A stretch of 64,000 nucleotides of DNA from an uncultured Lachnospiraceae bacterium (GTDB lineage Bacteria > Bacillota > Clostridia > Lachnospirales > Lachnospiraceae). The stretch spans positions 106,919 to 170,918 of the forward strand of contig CADAOZ010000002.1 of assembly GCA_902789735.1 (NCBI GenBank), written 5' to 3'. The notes under the pieces were generated by a model. The model ran no database searches and was not told where the DNA came from. It worked only from the letters and a program-made list of their open reading frames with translations. Positions 24,217 to 30,874 of the stretch are shown one piece after another; within the stretch, counting starts at the first letter, position 1; each line of letters opens with the position of its first letter. The position numbers and the translations under genes were made by a program.

Positions 24217-25020
24217 TCAGGCGTCCGGATTCAGATGATAGGTTCTGATGACCGGCTTTTCCAGGCGGACGGGCCCTCCGATCCCGGCCTCGGCAATCCT
24301 TCCCTTCCTGCTGATGACCCTGGCATAAAGACGGCCGCCGGGCTCGGTCAGCTCCAGACGGAACATGCCATCCAGTTCCAGACGGCTTTTCCATACGGCA
24401 CAGGCCAGAGTGCCGCTGCCGCAGCTCCTTTCCCAGACCCGGGTCTCCAGCTCTCTGACCCAGACATAGGGCCGCAGATTCTCCCCCTGCAGAAACATAA
24501 CACCGATGGCCGGCCAGTCTGTGCATGCCCGCAAATAGTCAATGATCCGTTCTGCCAGTACGGGATCCGTTTCCCGGTCCTCCAGAATCAGATGGGTAAT
24601 GCCCGTAAATTTCACAAAGGGAAATGTCCCGGCCCCGGGGACCTGGATCCTGCCGGTCTTTTCCGGCAGCGGCATGCAGGCTTCCGCTCCCCCTTCTCCC
24701 ATTGTGACCTGCAGGGGTTCCCCGGCTCCCGAAACAGTAATGGTGACCTTTTCCCCGGTCCGCATGTGCTGCTCTCTGCCGATCAGATAGCCGAAGCTCC
24801 TGGAAGCATTGCCGCAAAATTCACCGCCGCTCATCTGCAGATGTCCCGGATGTCCGGGACCGGGCATGGTGATAAAGCCTGCCTGTTCCGCGTCCAGTTC
24901 CTCATCCGCCACGATGGCGGCGCCCAAGGCGGCATGCAGGCGGGCAGGCACCGGATCCGTGATAAAAGCTGTACGGTTGCCGGCCGGATCCGCCATGATA
25001 ATGTTTACAGAGTATTCCAC
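24217..25020 (-). CDS. DapF-like cofactor-independent amino-acid epimerase/racemase
   Basis: A 267-residue protein with the two-domain diaminopimelate-epimerase fold. Both catalytic cysteines of the family are visible: SGGEFCGNASRSFG in the first half and RSCGSGTLACAV in the second. Outside these the sequence is far from housekeeping DapF, and no lysine-pathway genes are nearby; it is last in an operon for S-adenosylhomocysteine breakdown. Relatives of DapF include histidine racemases, so a different amino-acid substrate is quite possible. The start is a GTG that overlaps the end of a 35-codon ORF, suggesting translational coupling. A hairpin follows at 24168-24199. Confidence 0.8.
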   Translation of the reverse strand: MEYSVNIIMADPAGNRTAFITDPVPARLHAALGAAIVADEELDAEQAGFITMPGPGHPGHLQMSGGEFCGNASRSFGYLIGREQHMRTGEKVTITVSGAGEPLQVTMGEGGAEACMPLPEKTGRIQVPGAGTFPFVKFTGITHLILEDRETDPVLAERIIDYLRACTDWPAIGVMFLQGENLRPYVWVRELETRVWERSCGSGTLACAVWKSRLELDGMFRLELTEPGGRLYARVISRKGRIAEAGIGGPVRLEKPVIRTYHLNPDA

Positions 25021-25112
25021 ACATCCACCCCCGTCTGATACCGCTTCCGCTCCCGGATATATGTCTTCAGTTTTTCCAGTTTTTCATTCAGATCATTTTT
25101 TCTCTCAGTCAT
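25005..25112 (-). CDS. 35-residue basic small ORF in the SAH operon
   Basis: Begins MTERKNDLNEKLEKLKTYIR and ends VDVWNTL; strongly helical and charged. An AGGAG site lies at the right distance before the ATG at 25112, and its stop codon lies inside the start of the DapF-like gene in another frame. That spacing suggests a translated coupling peptide or a small partner protein. No family recognised. Confidence 0.6.
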   Translation of the reverse strand: MTERKNDLNEKLEKLKTYIRERKRYQTGVDVWNTL

Positions 25113-25160
25113 TTTTCTCCTGTCATCTCTGTTCCGGCAGGTTTCCCATCTCTGCCGGTT

Positions 25161-25772
25161 TTACCGGAGCCAGCGGTCCGTCAGCTCCATGACTTCACGC
25201 AGATAGGCCAGGTCCCCCAGGATATCCCCTGTCTCCAGGGAATGATTGCCGCCCGGACAGATATAGAGGATCTGGCCGGTCCTGCGGCAGCCCTCCCTGA
25301 CTGCCTCATCGTCCGGTTCCCAGGGATCTGCAGTCCCATGGAATACAATGGCCTCTCCCGCCGCGTACAGAAACGTCTCTTTCAGAGGCGTATAGCATAC
25401 CGTTCTGCAGGGAATCTGCCCCTGCCGGCGGACCATTGCGGCAATTACCGTTCCGATGCTCTTCCCAATAAAGACGATATCATCGTAAACCTGCCAGTCC
25501 ACATCCGCCAGCTGCTCCCGGGCCTGTTCCAGGGCCAGAAGGGCGGCTGCCCTTTTCTTTTCGTCATTGCCCATGATCCTGCCGGGCAGGTCATGATAGG
25601 AAATCCGGATGATCTCGTAGCCATGAGCCGCTGCCAGCTTTCCCGCGTAATACAGCAGGGGCTTATCACAGTGATAACCGATCCCCGGGAACAGTACCGC
25701 CAGTTTTCTGCCGGATACAGCCGTCTGTGTATCTTCCGTATTCATTACTTTGTCAGCCATATTCCGCTCCAT
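25161..25772 (-). CDS. Small alpha/beta-hydrolase-fold protein
   Basis: A 203-residue protein with a plausible hydrolase triad: GKSIGT (nucleophile elbow with Ser), HGTADPWEP (Asp) and GGNHSLETGD (His). LAVLFPGIGYHCDKPLLYY at the N terminus forms the first strand and oxyanion region. It sits between ahcY and the small ORF in the same operon. GGAGG nine bases before supports 25772 as the start; a longer GTG frame is open. The substrate is unknown; acyl or peptide hydrolysis are both possible. Confidence 0.72.
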   Translation of the reverse strand: MERNMADKVMNTEDTQTAVSGRKLAVLFPGIGYHCDKPLLYYAGKLAAAHGYEIIRISYHDLPGRIMGNDEKKRAAALLALEQAREQLADVDWQVYDDIVFIGKSIGTVIAAMVRRQGQIPCRTVCYTPLKETFLYAAGEAIVFHGTADPWEPDDEAVREGCRRTGQILYICPGGNHSLETGDILGDLAYLREVMELTDRWLR

Positions 25773-25843
25773 TCTCTGTCTCCTCCGTCCATACTGCTCT
25801 GTCCGGGCTGTTCTGCCCGGGCCTGCGCAGCCGCGCCGGCCTG

Positions 25844-27091
25844 TCACTGGGCGGTCCAGCCGTTCAGATAAGCCTCCTGATCGGGCGTCAGCCGGTCAAT
25901 GGCAAGACCCGTGGCGGCCAGCTTGCAGCGGCCGATCTCATCATCGATCGAATCCGGAACATCATATACACGGGTCTCCAGGCTGTCCCTGTGCTCCGCC
26001 AGCCATTTCAGGCTGAGGGCCTGGACCGCGAAGGACATGTCCATGATTTCAGCCGGATGTCCCATGCCGCAGGCCAGATTGACCAGCCGGCCTTCGCCCA
26101 GGACATTGAGGGTCCTGCCGTCTTCCAGGGTATAGCCTATGATATTTTTCCTGCGCTCCTCTGCCCGGACGGCATGATCCCGCAGCCAGGCCACGTCGAC
26201 CTCACAGTCAAAATGCCCCGCGTTACAGAGGACGGCCTGGTCCTTCATGATCCGGAAATGTTTTTCCGTGATCACGTCCTTACAGCCGGTCACCGTCACA
26301 AAAATGTCTCCGTATCTGGCCGCTTCGTCCATGGGCATGATCCGGAAACCGTCCATGGTGGCGTCCAGGGCCTTGAAAGGATCGATCTCCGTAATGATGA
26401 CATTGGCGCCCATCCCCTTGGCCCGCATGGCCGTACCCTTGCCGCACCAGCCGTATCCGGCCACGACGACCGTCTTGCCGGCCACGATCAGATTGGTCGT
26501 ATCCATGATGGCAGTCCATACAGACTGGCCTGTACCGTATTTATTGTCATAATAGTGCTTGGCTTTGGCGTCGTTAACGGCCATCATGGGGCAGGGCAGG
26601 ATCCCTTCCCGTTCCCGTGCCCGCAGCCGGTGGATGCCGGTGGTCGTCTCCTCACAGCCGCCGATCAGACAGTCCGCGTACTCCCTGCACCGGCCGCCCA
26701 GCAGATTGATCAGGTCACCGCCGTCGTCCACGATCAGGTGGGGATGGCAGGACAGGGTCTGGGCCAGCAGGTCCTCGTACTCCTGCTCTGATACCCCGTA
26801 TTTGCCGAAGGTCTCCACACCCATGCCGGCAATGGCAGCCGCCACGTCATCCTGGGTAGACAGGGGGTTGCAGCCGGTCAGAAAGACCCGGGCGCCGCCT
26901 TTTGCCAGGACCAGGCCCAGATTGGCCGTCTTGGCCTCCAGATGTACGGATACCGCCACCCGCAGGCCTTCAAAAGGCCGTTCCTGTTCGAACTGTTTCT
27001 CGATGACAGACAGGGCCGGCATGAAAGACCGGACCCATTCAATCTTTTTTCTCCCGGAAGGTGCCAGGGAAGCGTCTCTGATATTACTCAT
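25844..27091 (-). CDS. ahcY: Adenosylhomocysteinase-type enzyme (short form)
   Basis: NAD-dependent hydrolase that splits S-adenosylhomocysteine (or its inosyl form) to homocysteine plus nucleoside. The 415-residue product has SVHLEAKTANLGLVLAKGGA, LIVDDGGDLINLLG, NDAKAKHYYDNKYGTGQS with the catalytic Lys/Asp, the NAD-binding VVAGYGWCGKGTAMRAKGMG, and CNAGHFDCEVD. It ends YLNGWTAQ and lacks the C-terminal KPDHYRY-type tail of many bacterial and eukaryotic enzymes, like the archaeal/Thermotoga short class. AGGAGG precedes the ATG, 18 bases after the deaminase gene stops. The adjacent deaminase raises the possibility that the true substrate is S-inosylhomocysteine. Confidence 0.92.
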   Translation of the reverse strand: MSNIRDASLAPSGRKKIEWVRSFMPALSVIEKQFEQERPFEGLRVAVSVHLEAKTANLGLVLAKGGARVFLTGCNPLSTQDDVAAAIAGMGVETFGKYGVSEQEYEDLLAQTLSCHPHLIVDDGGDLINLLGGRCREYADCLIGGCEETTTGIHRLRAREREGILPCPMMAVNDAKAKHYYDNKYGTGQSVWTAIMDTTNLIVAGKTVVVAGYGWCGKGTAMRAKGMGANVIITEIDPFKALDATMDGFRIMPMDEAARYGDIFVTVTGCKDVITEKHFRIMKDQAVLCNAGHFDCEVDVAWLRDHAVRAEERRKNIIGYTLEDGRTLNVLGEGRLVNLACGMGHPAEIMDMSFAVQALSLKWLAEHRDSLETRVYDVPDSIDDEIGRCKLAATGLAIDRLTPDQEAYLNGWTAQ

Positions 27092-27109
27092 GTATTTCCT
27101 CCTGTGGGA

Positions 27110-28387
27110 TCACAGATACTGATCCGCGACTTTCTGTACTTCATATCTTACCCGTTCCGCGTCGATGGAAGTATATTCTCCCTTACGCATGACAAAACTG
27201 CCGTCGATCATGACGGAATCCACTTCCGATCCGCAGGCCGAATAGCAGAGGGCCGAGACCGGGTTGTTGACAGGGAACATGGAAGGGGCATCCAGGTCCA
27301 GGAAGATCAGATCCGCCAGGGCCCCCTCCGCGATCACGCCCAGTTCTCCCGCCAAACCCAGGGCCCTGCCGGCATTGGCAGTGGCCATACGGACCACTGT
27401 GTCCGCAGGCGCGGTGACGGGATTTCTGTGGATTGCCTTGTGGATCAGGGATACCAGCCCCATCTCCCGGAACATATTCAGGGTATTGTTGCTGCAGGTG
27501 CCGTCCGTACCCAGGCATACCTGGATGCCCGCGTCCAGGAAATCCTGCAGCGGGGCAAACCCGTTGCCCAGTTTGGCGTTGGAGGCCGGATTGGTCACTA
27601 CGGTGGACCCGGCTTCTTTAATAATGGATATATCATCCCCCCGCATCTTGACGCAGTGGGCCAGGATGGTCTTCTCATCCAGAAAGCCCGTGTCACGAAG
27701 CAGCGCCACAGGTGTCTTTCCATACTTGCGCAGGGCGTCGTCAACCTCATTGTCACTTTCCGACAGGTGGATCTGCTTGCGCATGCCGCGGTCCGCGGCC
27801 TCCCGGGCCACCTGTTCCAGGAGCTTTGGCCCGCAGCTGTAAATGGCGTGGGGCGCCAGCGTAAAGCGGATCCTGCCGCACTCGTACTCCGCCTGTTCCT
27901 CCAGGCCCTGCCGGAATCTGGAGAGGCCGTCTCCGTACAGGTCTGCTCCCACCAGGCCCCTGCCGATCCATGCCCGCATGCCGCTCTCCAGGGCCGCCCT
28001 GCAGGACTGTCCCCGGAACATGTGCATGTCCATAAAGGTGGTAGTCCCTGTCCGGATCATCTCCATGCAGGCCAGAAGGGATCCCCAGTAGGCCCCCTCC
28101 AGAGGAAGGGTGTCCTCCACCGGCATGACCCGTTTGAACAGCCATTCGTCAAAGCCCACATCGTCCGCGTAATTACGCATCAGGGTCATGTAGGCATGGG
28201 TATGCATATTGATGAGGCCCGGCATGACCAGATGGCGGGCAGCGTCTACGACTTCAAAGCTCTCTTCAGGCAGGCCGGCCGGCCCGAAACTGATCCGGCC
28301 ATCCAGGATATAGAGATCCCGCTCCGCTGTTTCCAGACGGTCCGGGCCGGTCAGCAGGATCTTTCCGTTGCTGATTTTATAATTCAT
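27110..28387 (-). CDS. mtaD: S-adenosylhomocysteine / 5'-methylthioadenosine deaminase
   Basis: Zinc amidohydrolase that deaminates the adenine of SAH, MTA or adenosine. The 425-residue product has the metal-binding GLINMHTHAYMTLMR, HLSESDNEV, LAHCVKMRGDD and LGTDGTCSNN motifs in order, as in the MtaD/DadD family. The start at 28387 follows GAGGAAACAG; a 30-residue upstream extension has no family similarity. First gene of the operon with the short AhcY-type enzyme, an alpha/beta hydrolase, a small ORF and a DapF-like epimerase. Confidence 0.9.
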   Translation of the reverse strand: MNYKISNGKILLTGPDRLETAERDLYILDGRISFGPAGLPEESFEVVDAARHLVMPGLINMHTHAYMTLMRNYADDVGFDEWLFKRVMPVEDTLPLEGAYWGSLLACMEMIRTGTTTFMDMHMFRGQSCRAALESGMRAWIGRGLVGADLYGDGLSRFRQGLEEQAEYECGRIRFTLAPHAIYSCGPKLLEQVAREAADRGMRKQIHLSESDNEVDDALRKYGKTPVALLRDTGFLDEKTILAHCVKMRGDDISIIKEAGSTVVTNPASNAKLGNGFAPLQDFLDAGIQVCLGTDGTCSNNTLNMFREMGLVSLIHKAIHRNPVTAPADTVVRMATANAGRALGLAGELGVIAEGALADLIFLDLDAPSMFPVNNPVSALCYSACGSEVDSVMIDGSFVMRKGEYTSIDAERVRYEVQKVADQYL

Positions 28388-28509
28388 CTGTTTCCTCGTT
28401 TCACTGTTTCTCAGTACCGCCGCCGGGCAGCGGCAGATACAAGTTCTGCTATAAAATATTCTGACTGTAAAATCCATTATATATGAAAAGTCAACCCTGT
28501 GAAAACATC

Positions 28510-28558
28510 AAAAAAATCCCTGCGGAAAGCCGGCTCATTTACCGTTTTCCGCAGGGAT
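28510..28558 (-). terminator. Terminator of trpB2
   Basis: ATCCCTGCGGAAA pairs with TTTCCGCAGGGAT around a 16-base loop, followed by seven T residues on the minus strand. Confidence 0.88.
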
Positions 28559-28620
28559 ATTCCGTTTACGCTGCTGATCCTTCAATGTGCTTTTCCGGAT
28601 CCTGTATTCCGCCGTACAGG

Positions 28621-29994
28621 TCAGATTTTGGGCAGGCTGTCAAAGCCGGGCTGCAGATCCGCGTCCGTAGGGATATAGTCTGTCATTTCCCCATTGTTGA
28701 ACTTCTCATAGGCGACCATATCGAAATAGCCGGTACCGGTCAGACCGAATACAATGGTCTTCTCTTCGCCGGTCTCTTTGCATCTTATGGCCTCATCAAT
28801 GGCGGCACGGATCGCGTGGGAGCTCTCGGGCGCGGGCAGAATGCCTTCACATCTGGCAAACTCTGTCGCCGCCTCAAATACCGAGGTCTGTTCCACACTG
28901 ATGGCCCGCATCAGTCCCTGATCATACAACTCGGACAGAACCGGGCTCATGCCATGGTAACGCAGGCCGCCCGCATGGTTGGCGGAAGGAATGAAACCGC
29001 TGCCCAGGGTATACATCTTGGCCAGGGGGCATACCATGCCGGTATCACAGAAATCATAGGCGTATCTGCCTCTTGTCAGGCTGGGACAGCTGGCCGGTTC
29101 TACCGCCACGATATCGTAGTCCGCTTCTCCGCGCAGCTTCTCACCCATGAAAGGAGAGATCAGGCCGCCCAGATTGGAGCCGCCGCCCGCACAGCCGATG
29201 ATCATATCCGGCTTGATGCCGTATTTGTCCAGAGCGATCTTGGTCTCAAGTCCGATAATAGACTGATGCAGCAGGACCTGATTGAGCACGGAGCCCAGCA
29301 CATAACGATATCCTTCATGGGAGACCGCGTCTTCAACTGCCTCTGAAATGGCGCAGCCAAGGCTGCCGGTGGTCCCGGGATGCTCGGCCAGGATCTTTTT
29401 GCCCACTTCCGTGGTCATGGAAGGGGAAGGAGTCACAGAGGCCCCGTAGGTCCGCATGACCTCTCTGCGGAAAGGCTTCTGCTCGTAAGAGACCTTGACC
29501 ATGTAGACCTTACAGTCCAGGCCGAAATACGCGCAGGCCATGGACAGGGCGGTCCCCCACTGGCCCGCGCCGGTCTCGGTGGTGACGCCTTTCAGACCCT
29601 GCTTTTTGGCGTAATAGGCCTGGGCGATCGCGGAATTGAGCTTATGGGAACCGGAAGTATTGTTGCCTTCAAATTTATAATAGATTTTGGCCGGTGTCTG
29701 CAGTTTCTCCTCCAGGCAGTATGCCCTGACCAGAGGAGAAGGACGGTACATCTTATAGAAATTCCGGATCTCTTCCGGGATCGGGATCAGGGGATGTTCG
29801 TTATCCAACTCCTGCTGGACCAGCTCTTCACAGAATACGCCTGCCAGCTCTTCGGCTGTCATAGGCTGATGGGTCGCGGGATTCAGGAGCGGGGCCGGCT
29901 TTTTGACCATATCAGCCCGCACATTATACCAATCCCTGGGCATCTCATCTTCTGTCAGGTAAATCTTATAGGGGATCTTCTTTTCTTCTGCCAT
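28621..29994 (-). CDS. trpB2: TrpB-like protein (TrpB2 class tryptophan synthase beta chain)
   Basis: PLP enzyme that condenses indole with serine (or phosphoserine) to tryptophan without needing TrpA. The 457-residue product has the TrpB2 hallmarks: an N-terminal extension (YLTEDEMPRDWYNVRAD), RPSPLVRAYCLEE, the PLP lysine in NTSGSHKLNSAIAQAYYAK, ETGAGQWGTALS and the phosphate loop GCAGGGSNLGG. No other trp genes adjoin, so it probably salvages indole. A tryptophan-specific T-box precedes it. GGAGG eight bases before 29994 decides the start; the longer frame runs through the T-box. Confidence 0.93.
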   Translation of the reverse strand: MAEEKKIPYKIYLTEDEMPRDWYNVRADMVKKPAPLLNPATHQPMTAEELAGVFCEELVQQELDNEHPLIPIPEEIRNFYKMYRPSPLVRAYCLEEKLQTPAKIYYKFEGNNTSGSHKLNSAIAQAYYAKKQGLKGVTTETGAGQWGTALSMACAYFGLDCKVYMVKVSYEQKPFRREVMRTYGASVTPSPSMTTEVGKKILAEHPGTTGSLGCAISEAVEDAVSHEGYRYVLGSVLNQVLLHQSIIGLETKIALDKYGIKPDMIIGCAGGGSNLGGLISPFMGEKLRGEADYDIVAVEPASCPSLTRGRYAYDFCDTGMVCPLAKMYTLGSGFIPSANHAGGLRYHGMSPVLSELYDQGLMRAISVEQTSVFEAATEFARCEGILPAPESSHAIRAAIDEAIRCKETGEEKTIVFGLTGTGYFDMVAYEKFNNGEMTDYIPTDADLQPGFDSLPKI

Positions 29995-30063
29995 TTTGTG
30001 TTCCTCCACCATTTTGTATTTATGTCGGACAGGCTTTTTTCGTCCGGATCCCTTTTCCGGAAA

Positions 30064-30326
30064 CAAAAAAAGTCCTGTCCCGCAGCATGTCGGGACAGGA
30101 CGAATCATCGTTCCTGCGGTGCCACCCGGCTTGATGGCCATGGGCCATCCTCTCTGGCATGCCAGCACATGCCTGATGTTGTTCACGAAGTTCACACTCC
30201 GTCTTCCCTACCGTTTCCGGTTCAGGTCGCCCTCCGAAGCCCACTTCACTGCCTTTCCCACGCCGTAGTCCCACCATCTACAGCTCTCTGCGGAGTTCCG
30301 GGCAGTTACTCCTCTTCGTCATCGGT
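30064..30326 (-). ncRNA. T-box leader, tryptophan specific
   Basis: The minus-strand leader of trpB2 has AGGAGTAACTGCC and CAGAGAGCTGTAGATGGTGGG stem I elements, a specifier position reading UGG at 30243-30241 inside GAAGTGGGCTTCGG, the T-box GGGTGGCACCGCAGGAACG, and an 11-bp terminator stem (30071-30081 with 30091-30101) followed by seven T residues. UGG matches tryptophan, agreeing with the downstream gene. Uncharged tRNA-Trp should cause readthrough. Confidence 0.93.
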
Positions 30327-30333
30327 TTAGGAT

Positions 30334-30362
30334 ACTTTAGCACACTAAACCGTTGCTGTCAA
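30334..30362 (-). promoter_or_regulatory. Promoter of the T-box / trpB2 transcript
   Basis: TTGACA (30362-30357), 17 bases, TAAAGT (30339-30334) on the minus strand. Confidence 0.75.
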
Positions 30363-30394
30363 CCGTTTTGGGACCGGAAGTCTGACTTGCCGGT

Positions 30395-30829
30395 TCACTT
30401 TCCGGAAAGCAGCAGGTCTCTGGCTTTCTGATATTTGCGGGCCCGCCTGCGGGCATTTTCATCCACATAGTCCAGTCTGGTCAGATCGCTGTTATGGGCA
30501 AGGTCCGCCAGTTTCACGGTCCTTGCGATGGGATTGGACCGGAGCTTCCGCACATAGTCCATATAGGGAACGCCTTCCGGATGGGTCAGCAGGCCTATGG
30601 CTTCGATCACTTCCTCCGGATATCCTTGGGCCCGCAGATATTCCGGCGTGACCCAGCTGTCCTCCACCGTATCATGCAGGAGGGCTGTGACTGTGGTCAG
30701 CTCATCCGGCATCTGCTCCGCCAGATGGAAGGGATGGAACACATAGGGCAGGCCGCCTTGATCCGTCTGGTCTTTGTGGACCTCGAAGCTTAACCGCAGG
30801 GCTTTTTTTGTTAGGGGTGTATAAATCAT
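30395..30829 (-). CDS. HD-domain phosphohydrolase related to RelA/SpoT hydrolase domain
   Basis: A 144-residue stand-alone HD protein. PYVFHPFHLAEQM, VTALLHDTVEDSW and VKLADLAHNSD are the metal-binding signatures of the ppGpp hydrolase (SpoT N-terminal) superfamily, as in small alarmone hydrolases. It lacks a synthetase domain. It follows nrdD by 45 bases in the same direction, so it is probably cotranscribed and may act on a nucleotide pool, though the substrate is not shown. AGGAG precedes the ATG at eight bases. Confidence 0.82.
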   Translation of the reverse strand: MIYTPLTKKALRLSFEVHKDQTDQGGLPYVFHPFHLAEQMPDELTTVTALLHDTVEDSWVTPEYLRAQGYPEEVIEAIGLLTHPEGVPYMDYVRKLRSNPIARTVKLADLAHNSDLTRLDYVDENARRRARKYQKARDLLLSGK

Positions 30830-30874
30830 GGCATGTCTCCTGCCTGTGGATCCGCCATGCAGACGGGCAGGATC

